The notes beneath the pieces are model-generated. The model did not search any database. It saw only the letters and a list, made by a program, of their open reading frames with translations, and was not told where the DNA came from. The translations under genes were made by a program, and so were the position numbers. Positions 11,471-21,009 of a stretch of 64,000 nt of DNA are shown piece by piece. This DNA comes from Escarpia spicata (taxonomy: Eukaryota > Annelida > Polychaeta > Sabellida > Siboglinidae), in assembly GCA_963995525.1 (NCBI GenBank), contig OZ023214.1, forward strand, positions 19,861,626-19,925,625, given 5' to 3'. Within the stretch, counting starts at the first letter, position 1. Each line of letters opens with the position of its first letter.

Positions 11471-11486
11471 GATGATCGCGTGCTAT
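11471..11486 (+). CDS. 5' piece of calpain exon, cut by the LTR element
   Basis: Acceptor CCTTGCAG ends at 11470. The 16 coding bases give K/M-I-A-C-Y and stop at the insertion. Reading continues without loss at 15934. The five bases GCTAT at 11482-11486 are repeated at 15929-15933 as the target duplication. Confidence 0.85.
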
Positions 11487-11629
11487 TGTAATGAACATAA
11501 CACCGTCTGATGCTGCCACCTGTCGTATAGTTTATAGTGATTTAAACATGTTGGAACTCTTCTGTAGTTACGAGAATAAAGAAGTTAGTTCTGTCACCGA
11601 AGCCACGATGTACGTGTCACTATTTTATA
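11487..11629 (+). repeat. 5' LTR (143 bp)
   Basis: Begins TGTAATGAACATAAC and ends CACTATTTTATA. It matches 15786-15928 except for T/C in CTCTTCTGTAG and C/T in GAAGCCACG. The ending is TA and not the more usual CA. Confidence 0.95.
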
Positions 11630-11962
11630 TTTGGCGACGAGAGATGCGCGAAACAGAACCAAAAGACAAGTGTGTGAGTAGTGTCGTCTACCACAGAGCA
11701 CAGAGACGTGTGTAAAATGCGCATATGAAGAAACGGTTAGTGTTAAGTCCGTTATGAACGTGTTGTTAAATTTTAATCAGTTGGCCGTGTTGTCAGCCAC
11801 GAGAACCATACCACTGAGACAGTGCCGTTTGCAAAAAATGAGCGGGAACCACGCATACTGAGAACATGTGACATTCGTATCAAGTCGGTTGTTTACTGTG
11901 TAAAACTAGTAAACAAGCCAGCAGTCGTGATTCAGTAGACTGTATCTGCATGGAGTAGATTT

Positions 11963-12562
11963 ATGCAGGATGCAGTCATGGCAACGTCATTAAATGTGCC
12001 GTGCATACAGCCTTTTGAAAGCGAACTTTCCGATAGTGACGCCTCGTTAGGTCCCAAATGGGATAAGTGGCTAATTAGATTCGAGAACTATCTGTCCGCC
12101 ATCGCAGTAAATGACGAAGGACAGAAGAGAGCACTGTTGTTGCATGCAGTTGGCAGTACAATATTCGATATTTTTGTCAGCCTGCCGAACAGAGGGACAA
12201 CTTATGAACAGGCCAAAACAGCGCTAACAACATACTTCAAGCCGAAGGTTAATCGTGAGTATGAACGTGCCGTGTTTAGACGCATGCGTCAAGAGAGTGG
12301 CGAAAAAATTGACACTTACCATACCCGTCTCCGCCAGGCAGCGGCCAGTTGCGAGTTAAACGACATTAACGGTGAAATTAAATCACACGTGATACAGACA
12401 ACCACAGACTCAAAACTGCGTAAACAAGGACTGACAAACGATGCGTTGACGCTAGGCGACATAATCGAAGCGGGTCGAAATAACGAGCTAGCGCAAGCTC
12501 AAAATTTGGACATTGAAAAAGACTTGACAGGCAAAACCGCCGAAGTTCAAAATCGAGTTTGA
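11963..12562 (+). CDS. retrotransposon Gag-like protein
   Basis: 199 residues with WDKWLIRFENYL and EYERAVFRRMRQESGE, matching the retrotransposon Gag capsid pattern. It stops at 12560-12562 without any CCHC zinc knuckle, which normally follows in this group. The next frame (protease) begins about ten bases on, in +1 relation. I infer an internal deletion near 12510-12560. Start chosen as the first ATG; the ATG at 11978 is an alternative. Confidence 0.8.
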   Translation: MQDAVMATSLNVPCIQPFESELSDSDASLGPKWDKWLIRFENYLSAIAVNDEGQKRALLLHAVGSTIFDIFVSLPNRGTTYEQAKTALTTYFKPKVNREYERAVFRRMRQESGEKIDTYHTRLRQAAASCELNDINGEIKSHVIQTTTDSKLRKQGLTNDALTLGDIIEAGRNNELAQAQNLDIEKDLTGKTAEVQNRV

Positions 12563-12572
12563 AAAGTGTTCA

Positions 12573-13793
12573 GTGATGATGACAGCTGATAGTGGTGCAT
12601 CGTGTAGTCTAATTGATGAGAATACGTTTCAGAACAAATTCAAGAGTGTTCGTCTTGAAACATGTCATGACAAACTGAATGCATATGGTGGTACATGTAT
12701 AGTAACCATTGGAAAGTTTCATAGTACTATTGTGTGTGGTAAGAAAACTGCTAGTGATGTTTTCTATGTAGTGAAAGGAAACTGTGGATGTTTGCTCAGT
12801 GTAAATGTGAGTAAAAAACTCGGACTCATTCAGGTTGCAGATCATGTGGTGCATAATGTCGGAAATACTGAGTGCCCAGAAGTGAAGAAATACCCGAAGG
12901 TATTTGAGGGTATTGGTAGGTTAAAGAACTTTGAGGTAAAGCTTCACATCAATGAAGCTATCCCCCCTGTTGCTCAGCGCCACAGAAGAATCCCTTTTCA
13001 TGAACGTCAAAAGATTACAAAGGAACTGCTTGAGTTGAAAAAGAATGATGTGATCGAAAGGGTAGAGGGTCCAACTCCCTGGGTGTCCCCAATAGTGGTG
13101 GTACCGAAACCCAAAAGGCCCGGTGAGGTTCGTATCTGTGTCGATATGCGACAGGCGAACAAAACAATCATGAGAGAGCGACACCCGTCGCCTACAGTTG
13201 ATGACATTGTTCAAAAACTGAACAATGCGCGTGTGTTCAGCAAGATTGATCTAAGATCAGGCTATCATCAGTTGATGCTTGCAGAGGAGTCTCGCTATAT
13301 CACCACATTCTCCACTCATGATGGTTTGTGGCGGTACAAACTCCTTAATTTTGGTATTTCGAGTGCGAGCGAAGTGTTTCAGAATGTTGTTGAAAATGTC
13401 ATAGAAGGAATTGACGGTTCTTTCAATATGTCCGACGACATATTTGTGTTCGGTAAGGGCAAAACCGACGAGGAAGCGTATGCCGAACATGACAAGAGTT
13501 TAGATCAGGTGCTGAAGAGGCTCGATGAGAATGGACTCACAGCAAATCTTGCCAAGTGTGAGTTTCGAAAGCCAAAGATGGAATTCTACGGTATGATGTT
13601 CTCAAAGAACGGAATCGAACCAGATCCGAAGAAAGTAAAAGCACTCCTAGAAATGGAGCCGCCTGTCGATGTGGGAGAAGTGCAGAGTTTGTTGGTTTAT
13701 TCCCAATTACTCGACAGTAACAGCACCACTGCGGAAGCTCACATGCAAGAAACAAGAGTTCAAGTGGGAGCTTTAACAACAGTCCTCGTTTGA
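12573..13793 (+). CDS. Pol part 1: aspartic protease and reverse transcriptase
   Basis: TADSGASCSLID near the start is the retropepsin active site. Then follow PWVSPIVVVPKP, RICVDMRQAN, FSKIDLRSGYHQL and the catalytic NMSDDIFVFG box, in which the S-D-D form replaces Y-x-D-D, as some Gypsy lineages allow. After about residue 370 the frame leaves the family pattern (at 13685-13700), which points to a small deletion, and it ends at 13793. Copies DNA from element RNA in Gag particles when intact. Confidence 0.85.
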   Translation: MMMTADSGASCSLIDENTFQNKFKSVRLETCHDKLNAYGGTCIVTIGKFHSTIVCGKKTASDVFYVVKGNCGCLLSVNVSKKLGLIQVADHVVHNVGNTECPEVKKYPKVFEGIGRLKNFEVKLHINEAIPPVAQRHRRIPFHERQKITKELLELKKNDVIERVEGPTPWVSPIVVVPKPKRPGEVRICVDMRQANKTIMRERHPSPTVDDIVQKLNNARVFSKIDLRSGYHQLMLAEESRYITTFSTHDGLWRYKLLNFGISSASEVFQNVVENVIEGIDGSFNMSDDIFVFGKGKTDEEAYAEHDKSLDQVLKRLDENGLTANLAKCEFRKPKMEFYGMMFSKNGIEPDPKKVKALLEMEPPVDVGEVQSLLVYSQLLDSNSTTAEAHMQETRVQVGALTTVLV

Positions 13794-13794
13794 G

Positions 13795-15708
13795 ATGCTG
13801 AAGGGTGTCCTTGGTACGTATCCAATCGTTGCCTACTTCGACATGAAGAAGGAGACAGAAATCATTGTAGTTGCATCCCCTGTAGGGCTAGGTGCGATGC
13901 TAGTACAATACCAAGACAAGAAGCCCCAAGTAGTTGCATACGGGAGCAGAGCCCTAACACCAGTTGAGCAGCGGTACAAGAGTCAACTAGAAAGAGAAGC
14001 GCAGGCAGTTGTCTGGGCCTGCGAATACTTTCATGTGTATGTCTATGGGGCGCCAGTGAACGTGGTAACTGACCACAAGCCGTTAGTAACGTTGTACAGA
14101 AATCCCGGCGCCAAGCTGCACCTGAGACTAGAAAGATGGGCTATGAGGCTGCTGCCATACCAGCCAGTTATCGAGTACCGTCAGGGTAAAGATAATCCGT
14201 CGGATTACTTATCTCGCCATCCGCAAGTGTCAGACAGAAGTTCTCGAGAAGAACTTGTGGCAGAAGAATATGTGAACTTCGTCACAGAGGAAAGTATCCC
14301 AAAAGCAATGAGTAGTACAGAAGTCTTAGAAGCAACGTTGGCAGACCCAACTCTCAATGCTGTGAAAGATCTTCTGTTAACTGGAAAATGGTACATGCTT
14401 GAAACAAAGTATGGACAAGATCCAGGTGTGGACTTTGAAGCGATGCAATCGTACAGCAGAGTTGGAAATGAACTCGCTGTAACACGAGATGGATTAGTGT
14501 TGAGAGGAACCCGTATTGCGGTTCCAGCGAGTCTACAGCACAGGGTAATCCATCTGGCCCACGAAGGGCATCAAGGGATAAACAAGACCAAGGCTCTCAT
14601 CAGAGAGAAAGTCTGGTTTCCCAGAATTGACGCTATAGTAGCTAAGCTACTTGATGAATGTGTAGCGTGCAAAGCGGCTTATGATCCAAAGCCAAGGGAA
14701 CCATTGGTCATGTCTGATCTTCCGTCAAGGAAATGGTCTCATCTATCCGCAGATTTTTATGGACCATTACCTACAGGTGACTACTTCCTTGTTGTCATGG
14801 ATGAGTACTCCAGATTCCCTGAAGTCGAAGTGATAAGATCCCTGTCGGCTCAGACAGTTATTCCAGTCTTCGAGAAGATATTCTCGTCAAGAGGTACACC
14901 CGACAACGTGAAAACAGACAATGGAACTCCGTTCCAAAGTAAAGAGTTTAAGAGGTTTGCTGTCAACCTAGATTTTCTCCACCAAAGAGTAACACCATAT
15001 TGGCCTGAGGCGAATGGTGTAGCCGAGAGGTTCATGAGAACCATAGGCAAAGTCTGCAAATGTGCACAGGTAGAAGGTAAACCCTGGAAACGAGAGTTGT
15101 ACCGGTTTCTTATAAACTACAGGGCAACCCCGCATACCTCGACAGGATTACCACCAGCAACGGTTTTGAATGGTGTACCGTTGAAGATGAAGCTATCCCA
15201 GGTCCATGCTGAGGAAATGGATGAAACACTCCGTCAAAAGGATTGGGCGGCAAAGAACAAGATGAAGGAATATGGGGAAGCACGACGAAAGATAACCAAG
15301 TCTGACATTGGTATCGGAGATGAAGTGTTGTTGAAGAATGTGGCACAACAAGGGAAACTAGTGCCCAAATTCCAACATGAGCCTTTCGAGGTCATAGACA
15401 GGAAAGGTACAATGGTAACAGCACAAAGAGGCCAGGAGGTCAAGGCGCGAAACACAAGTCATTTTCGCAGAGTCAGCACTGACATTGAGCCGTTGCAATA
15501 CAGGCTAGTCGAACCTGACCCAGCTCCTACTGTAGTACCCCCAATAGTCCCAGTAAGTCATCCAGTGGGATCTCCGTACTCAACTGAGGGTAGTACGAGT
15601 CTTTCCCCTTCCGTGCATGCTCCACCCAGTCGTCCACCTAGGGTTAAGAGTGTACCCAAACGGTTTGAAGGTTTTCGTGTAAACCTGCCTAGTTTCTGTA
15701 AACAGTGA
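13795..15708 (+). CDS. Pol part 2: RNase H and integrase
   Basis: 637 residues. The RNase H segment includes AYGSRALTPVEQRY and VTDHKPL. The integrase has the H-H-C-C zinc finger (HLAHEGHQG ... CVACKAAY), then the D,D-35-E core with SADFYGP, KTDNGTPF and EANGVAERF. It is in a different frame from part 1 across a one-base step, with an in-frame stop between. No chromodomain is evident. Confidence 0.88.
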   Translation: MLKGVLGTYPIVAYFDMKKETEIIVVASPVGLGAMLVQYQDKKPQVVAYGSRALTPVEQRYKSQLEREAQAVVWACEYFHVYVYGAPVNVVTDHKPLVTLYRNPGAKLHLRLERWAMRLLPYQPVIEYRQGKDNPSDYLSRHPQVSDRSSREELVAEEYVNFVTEESIPKAMSSTEVLEATLADPTLNAVKDLLLTGKWYMLETKYGQDPGVDFEAMQSYSRVGNELAVTRDGLVLRGTRIAVPASLQHRVIHLAHEGHQGINKTKALIREKVWFPRIDAIVAKLLDECVACKAAYDPKPREPLVMSDLPSRKWSHLSADFYGPLPTGDYFLVVMDEYSRFPEVEVIRSLSAQTVIPVFEKIFSSRGTPDNVKTDNGTPFQSKEFKRFAVNLDFLHQRVTPYWPEANGVAERFMRTIGKVCKCAQVEGKPWKRELYRFLINYRATPHTSTGLPPATVLNGVPLKMKLSQVHAEEMDETLRQKDWAAKNKMKEYGEARRKITKSDIGIGDEVLLKNVAQQGKLVPKFQHEPFEVIDRKGTMVTAQRGQEVKARNTSHFRRVSTDIEPLQYRLVEPDPAPTVVPPIVPVSHPVGSPYSTEGSTSLSPSVHAPPSRPPRVKSVPKRFEGFRVNLPSFCKQ

Positions 15709-15774
15709 TGTAGTTTCAACACTGTACTGAGTATAGTTTTAACATATCAGGCGATATTTGTTTATTTGTATACA

Positions 15775-15785
15775 GTTTGGGGAGA
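15775..15785 (+). promoter_or_regulatory. polypurine tract
   Basis: GTTTGGGGAGA abuts the TG of the 3' LTR, the place where plus-strand priming occurs in LTR elements. Confidence 0.75.
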
Positions 15786-15928
15786 TGTAATGAACATAAC
15801 ACCGTCTGATGCTGCCACCTGTCGTATAGTTTATAGTGATTTAAACATGTTGGAACTCTCCTGTAGTTACGAGAATAAAGAAGTTAGTTCTGTCACCGAA
15901 GTCACGATGTACGTGTCACTATTTTATA
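15786..15928 (+). repeat. 3' LTR (143 bp)
   Basis: Same ends as the 5' LTR, followed by GCTAT at 15929-15933, the second copy of the target site, and then by calpain coding sequence. Confidence 0.95.
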
Positions 15929-15933
15929 GCTAT

Positions 15934-16089
15934 GAGACCCTGTCTGGAGGTTTCACCAGTGAAGCCATGACCGACTTCACAGGTGGCGTGGTCGAGAAGT
16001 TCAACTTCCGTGATGAGTTACCCAGTAACATGTTTCCCATCATGCTCAAGGCTTGTGAGAGGGGCTCCCTGCTGGGTTGCTCTGTTGAT
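15934..16089 (+). CDS. 3' piece of split calpain exon
   Basis: Continues ETLSGGFTSEAMTDFTGG, FNFRDELP and CERGSLLGCSVD, conserved in calpain cores. The donor GTAAGT starts at 16090; it ends in phase 0, matching 16904. From 16090 to 16903 the intron shows nothing else. Confidence 0.87.
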
Positions 16090-16903
16090 GTAAGTCATCT
16101 CTACAATACTCTTTCACATGTAACCGTTAAGCTAGTGCCACTAGAAAACTGGTTTTGGAGAGAAAAATTACAAATTCACTAATGTGTTGTTAGTAGGGGG
16201 ACTGTGCTAGTATAATAATATTTTGATAGCTGTAGTAGTCTTGGAATACTATTGTGATATTTTCATAATTATTGTGGTGATATAGAATAGTGATTACCCT
16301 CAAAAGTAGCCCTAAACCATAATTGAATGGTGGCTACATTGTTGACTATTATATTACCCAATACATATGTTTTACAAACAGTATTACAGTAACAAAATTA
16401 GACCTGCTGGTTTATTTTTTAAACTACCGTGACTACTGCTAGTTCAGTGTACTATTGATGATAATTATTGATAGTTAAATTTACAATCAATACTATGACA
16501 ACGTCAAATTGACTGTTATGATACAATGACAGTTCATTGTATTGACAGATCCAATACGTCACAATTTGCCTAGAATCCACATCCGATCAACTAGTTAAGT
16601 TGCTAGGTATTTTGCTGTTTTCCATTGGAGAAAAAAAAATTGTAACAAAAACAAAGGGCAACATATTAAAGTAAAAACAATATATGAGAAATGTTTACTT
16701 AGCATATGTATGCTGCCTTATATGTGTGTGCATGCGCGTGGCGTGTAAGCATATTTGCTAAGGTGAAGCGTGATGGAGGTAACGCACAACAGTTGGGTTG
16801 AGATGCATATATGGATGGTGAATGACATCACATGCAACAGCCACTAATTGTCACACCACTAGTTCTTAAATGGCTTGGTGACATTTGGTGACACTGTTTA
16901 CAG

Positions 16904-16984
16904 GCAGCCGGTGGTCAGATGGAGGAGGAGCTGGACAACGGTCTGCTACGAGGCCATGCCTACTCCATCACGTCTGTCAGAGTG
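16904..16984 (+). CDS. calpain exon with catalytic His
   Basis: Acceptor GTTTACAG ends at 16903 and donor GTCAGT starts at 16985. Reads AAGGQMEEELDN then GLLRGHAYSITSVRV; His in RGHAYS is the active-site His. The next calpain exon (Asn) is not found. Confidence 0.85.
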
Positions 16985-17423
16985 GTCAGTAGTATCTGTA
17001 TACATTACATACATACACTACACACTATCTTTGTGTTCTTAACCTCCCATATCCCGCTCTCATTTCTGTGACTCCTTTCAATTCTCTCTCTATATTCTTT
17101 CTTGCTGTCTTCCTTCTTTTTACTTCACTCCATCCTTATTTGTTCTTCCTCTCCATTTATTTCCACTTTCTATGTCTCTGTCGCTCTCCTCTCTCTAAAC
17201 CTCTGTCCATCTCTCTCCTCTCTTTTATCTCTGTCTCCACCCCTATCATTCCTTCCTTCCCTTAATCTCTTCCCTGTCTTTCTCTCTCTCTCTGAGGACG
17301 GGGTAAGGGGGGCTGAGGCCAAATGAAATTAATTTCGTCTGTTATAGGACATCAACATTCTGAGATGATCCCTAAGTGAAGCACCTGTTGAATGATTTAC
17401 TTGAGATACTTGTTTGTGTTCAG

Positions 17424-17525
17424 GAAACTGTTGGCTGCTGGCAGCCGTCGCATCGCTAAGTTCTATCGACAAACGTCTCCATCAGGTGGTGCCACCAGAC
17501 CAGGAGTTCCAATAAGATTACGCAG
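17424..17525 (+). pseudogene. second calpain Cys exon, with stop
   Basis: Same length (102 nt), acceptor and donor as 9250-9351, reading NCWLLAAVASLSSIDKR, but CAG-GAA has become CAA-TAA, so a stop lies at 17513-17515. It sits in duplicated block copy B (about 17165-19376). No following calpain exons are seen, so this copy cannot make a protease. Confidence 0.85.
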
Positions 17526-18473
17526 GTATGACACTTGAAGATATTTAAAGTAATCACTAGCAGTGGCCTTATAATTAGTAATAATTTGACTTTTTTCTGT
17601 CACCATATAGTTTGTGATGTTTCAAATGCTCTTCAGAAGATCATGGTAGACTCATGTTGTCTTTGATTTTTTTAAGCAGATTGTTTCTTTGATGGCTACT
17701 GTTCCCCTGTCCAACCCCTGTCTACAAATTGTGTTCCTTACAGGTCTATTGTGTGATTCTGGTACAAAATCGTATTTAGGCGTATTTAGGAAAGCATTAG
17801 GATAACATGTTCTTAAAAGAAACCTATTGCACCACTGCGGATGGAACCACAGCAAATTAGTGAGTTATTAAACTTGGTCCTCCTTCTCTAAGATCATATC
17901 CACTATTAAGGTGTCAATTACTAGCTAGCTTCCAACCACCTATGGAATAACAAACCAACCGTTTTTATTGGCGCCATCTGATAAATTGATCATCACTCAA
18001 TTCTCCCAGGTAGAAGAGAAGTTGTGTTTGTTGTTGTGTTTTGTGAAATACATCACCGATTGGTAGATCAGAGGCCAGAGGTCTGAGGAAGCCAATGTAC
18101 ACAGAAAGAGGCGAGTGGACCTCGGAGATGCACTTACAAAGATCCAAAGTTAGCATATTAATAGTTGTTTAAGAGAGTCATTGTTGCTTTTTTAATATTT
18201 CCATCCCATTATGAGAGCAGACTAAACATGATACACCTTTACCCAAAAAGGCTCCATTTAGAATACTGCATGCAAGCTGTGTGAAAACAACAGCAGAGAC
18301 ATTGTGGAAAAATGAGCAACTGATTTAACCAATGGGTGGTCTCAGAAATGTTAACCAAATTTTGATGCGTTTTATTGGTTAAAATGTGCTTGAACAATAG
18401 GTGGCACCACTGGACAAACGTATTTTTGCGAAACTTGTTGACGACTATACTGCCACCTATCGAAACTTTATGG

Positions 18474-18789
18474 AGCCCAGCGGCTAGAGCATCAAACTCT
18501 CATTTGAGAGAACCCAGGTTTGAATCCAGTGCTGCCTTCTCAAACCTTGGACATGTTCGTTCAATCTGCGTTGCTCCAGTTCAATCAGTTTAATGAATGA
18601 GTACCTGGCTAAAGACAGTGGTGGATATTTGTGCACACATAGTATTTGTGCATTAAGAGCAGCATGGCTAAATGATTCCAAGAGAAGTCAAGATGGTGTT
18701 TGATTGAATAGGCCTGCCAGGGAGTGAAGTGTAAAATGCTTTGAGTCCTAATGACTGGCTACTGCACTATATAAGAACTTTGCCTTTAT
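18474..18789 (+). repeat. tRNA-derived SINE, full-length-like
   Basis: A tRNA-like head (GCGGCTAGAGC region, then B-box-like GGTTTGAATCC near 18520) is followed by a body ending CTATATAAGAACTTTGCC. It resembles 49403-49746 along its whole length and 9562-9738 in its 3' part. Confidence 0.7.
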
Positions 18790-18828
18790 CAGCATGTGTG
18801 TTGTTACCGGATTCAGTTATGTTCATAA

Positions 18829-19259
18829 CTGGAAGTATGAAGTTACTTTTCCAAATCCTTGATGTCTCTTACGGAGCTTTCGGCGTACTCACGACGCCTT
18901 TTTCAGCGTTGGACTGCTAACTTTCGGTCGTTATGTGACTTCATTGGTGGTCATCACATGACAGCAGTTCCAAGAAGATCGCGGGAAGGTTGTGCCCGGT
19001 GTCTCTGTTGTTGGCTGGTCACCTCTCATGGCCAAAGATGCACCAGTGCTCGCAAACAAAACATCTTCTGGCAAAGGAAAATCAGTGAACCTATAGAGTT
19101 CAGAGAGACAACCTTCCCGTGATCTTCTTGTGACGACCACAAACGAAGTCACATGACGACCGAGTTTTAGCAGTCCAACCCTGACGATGGTGACGTGAGG
19201 ACATCGAAAGCTCTGTAAGAGACTTCAAGGATTAGGAAAGGTAACTTCGTACTTCCAAC
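18829..19259. mobile_element. foldback element, copy 2
   Basis: Same long inverted-repeat structure and flanks as copy 1 (9784-10249), slightly shorter in the right arm. It is part of duplicated block B and also lies at the edge of the large segmental duplication. Confidence 0.8.
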
Positions 19260-19427
19260 TTTACCTTTACTTGTTTAATGTGCACGTACAATATGTGGCA
19301 CCGCTGGACTAATTTTTTTGCAAAACATGCTAGCGACAAAACAGCCATTTATAACATCATAATGCTGTACAGTGTCTGTGCTCTTGTCTGCGCTCCTGTT
19401 TGTGCTCCTAGTTATCCTCATTATTTA

Positions 19428-19850
19428 ACGCTAATTACCCGTTAGTTGCCCGTAATTGCCCACATTTACCCCTTAGTTACCTCTAAATACCTCTTATCTA
19501 CCCTTAAATAACGTTACATACCCTTAATGTTCCCTTAATAACCTACAATTACCACTTAAATACCCCAAATTACCCCCTTAGTTACACGTAATGTTACCTC
19601 ATTACCCACAATTACCCCTTTTTTACCCCGAAGTACTCCATAATTACCCCTCAATACTCTTACCTGCCCCTTAGTTACCCCTAATTACACCTTAATTACC
19701 CATAATTACCCTTAATTACCCTCACTTACCCCTTAATTAACGCTTATTCCCCTTAACTACCCTTACTTACCCCTTAATTACCCCAACGTAGTCCTCAATT
19801 ACCCCTAATTTCCCCGTAATTATTCACAATTACCCCTTAATTACCCCTAA
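19428..19850. repeat. degenerate TTACCC/TTAATTACCC tandem array
   Basis: About 420 bases of 9-12 base units such as TTACCCCTTAA and TTAATTACCC. The array is telomere-like in base content but irregular. The paralogous region at 56530-56550 runs straight through without it, so it belongs to an insert (about 19435-20436) specific to this copy. Confidence 0.85.
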
Positions 19851-21009
19851 TGACGGTCACAGTTGTGACAGCGACAGTTCAGTCTGTAGCAGCAGCACTG
19901 TCTCAGCCTGCACGTAAGTTACCTATATCTATCAAATACATGCTTTCTTAATACTACATGACCTACTTAGAAACGTGCTAATTCTCCAGTTCTTAATACG
20001 TGATGCCACGTGATTACATCACTTGTTTAGTAGTCCTTCATTATCTCTTAGAATTTCACCATTGGTGCACCGGCACCTCCTTAATTACGTATAATAAAAC
20101 TCGAGATAACTACTGATGGGCGAACGAATACACAGTAGTTCTAAGTCGGTAAGTGTCACGTAACGAACGAAATGTATACGGCGGCTTGACGATACACGTT
20201 GTCGTCGATGGGCATCACACGATGAACGAAACGAATATGGCGGCGTGAAAATGCGCAGTGGAGAATGTACGTGGCGAAGATCAATATCGTGACGATGATC
20301 AGAAAGGTCGAGAAGGGGGAAAGCGAACTGCGACACTCACCCCTAGTCTTCACGTTAGGTTGGAGACGACCCGAAAGCTGCTGTATCAGACGGAACAACC
20401 AATCTTGTTGTTGAATGATAATTGAAGAACTAGTGCGTGTTTCAATCTTGTGGTGTCATGTCGATTGGCACTGACAATTCTTCCAAGTAACCCAACACAA
20501 CCATAATACAAGATTGTCTACATTAAAAATATTGAAGAAGTTTCAATTTCAAGCTCCGGGCGACAAAACACCTTGATATAATTCCCATGTCTTGGAGACA
20601 AGATCATACACGCTAACAGCAATGCTTCAACAGTCGTCTGACTTTAAATTGACTGTAATTCTATTAAATAAATTAATGGCGGCCAAGCGCTAGAAGTCCA
20701 ATTAGCCTATGTAGCAAAACTTAACACAAACTAAACCATCCCAGAAACTACGCTGCTGAATCTCTAGAAACTTCGTCAGACTCTATTCAACTCGTTCGGT
20801 ATAAAACAAACATGGTTGCATAATAGACAACGAATCGTCAGCTCTTGAAAATCCTCAAATTACCTCAATCACACCTAAATTTAATATAATCAGAATCATT
20901 GAATCATGACGGCAATAATGATAGTAATAACATATCGTACCGTTCGCAACTTAATACGTTATTTTAGTAAAACACATATTCTACTCAGACACGAGGTGTG
21001 GAATATTTT
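19851..21009. other. no clear gene; insert tail and duplicated unique sequence
   Basis: Up to about 20436 this is the rest of the copy-specific insert. A minus-strand frame at 20156-20398 (80 aa) has one hydrophobic segment, FLIIVTILIFATYI, but no recognisable family. From 20437 the sequence matches 56547-57120. Confidence 0.5.

Larger units (their letters stand above)
11487..15928 (+). mobile_element. Ty3/Gypsy LTR retrotransposon inserted in a calpain exon
   Basis: A complete element: 143-bp LTRs at 11487-11629 and 15786-15928, 5-bp target duplication GCTAT, a gag frame, an aspartic protease motif (DSGAS), reverse transcriptase, RNase H and integrase, in Ty3/Gypsy order. A purine tract GGGGAGA lies directly before the 3' LTR, and TTTGGCGACGAGAG follows the 5' LTR as the likely primer site. 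The coding part is in three frames with stops between, and the Gag zinc knuckle is missing, so the copy looks defective. The two LTRs differ at two positions that I counted, so the insertion is young. Confidence 0.93.
9250..16984 (+). pseudogene. calpain protease-core exons, interrupted by an LTR element
   Basis: Calpains are Ca2+-regulated cytosolic cysteine proteases. Four exons with agreeing phases are visible: 9250-9351 (GNCWLLAAVALL, catalytic Cys), 10686-10836 (VFRFRFWQYSQWVDVCVDD, EFWTPLLEKSYTK), 11471-11486 joined across an insertion to 15934-16089 (CYETLSGG, DFTGGVVE, GSLLGCSVD), and 16904-16984 (GLLRGHAYSITSVRV, catalytic His). The third exon is split inside a Tyr codon by a Ty3/Gypsy element. 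No upstream propeptide exons, no exon with the catalytic Asn (NPWG type) and no C2-like or EF-hand exons are seen before copy B begins at about 17165. The locus is therefore a fragment; whether the element lies on one allele only cannot be told here. Confidence 0.85.

Noticed and set aside
11491..11715. Short plus-strand ORFs starting MNITPSDAATC (also 15766-16182)
   Set aside because: They begin inside the two LTRs. The second only runs into real calpain exon sequence by chance of frame.
20085..20398. Possible membrane-protein exon on the minus strand
   Set aside because: One hydrophobic segment only, no family match that I recognise, inside a copy-specific insert with repeats.
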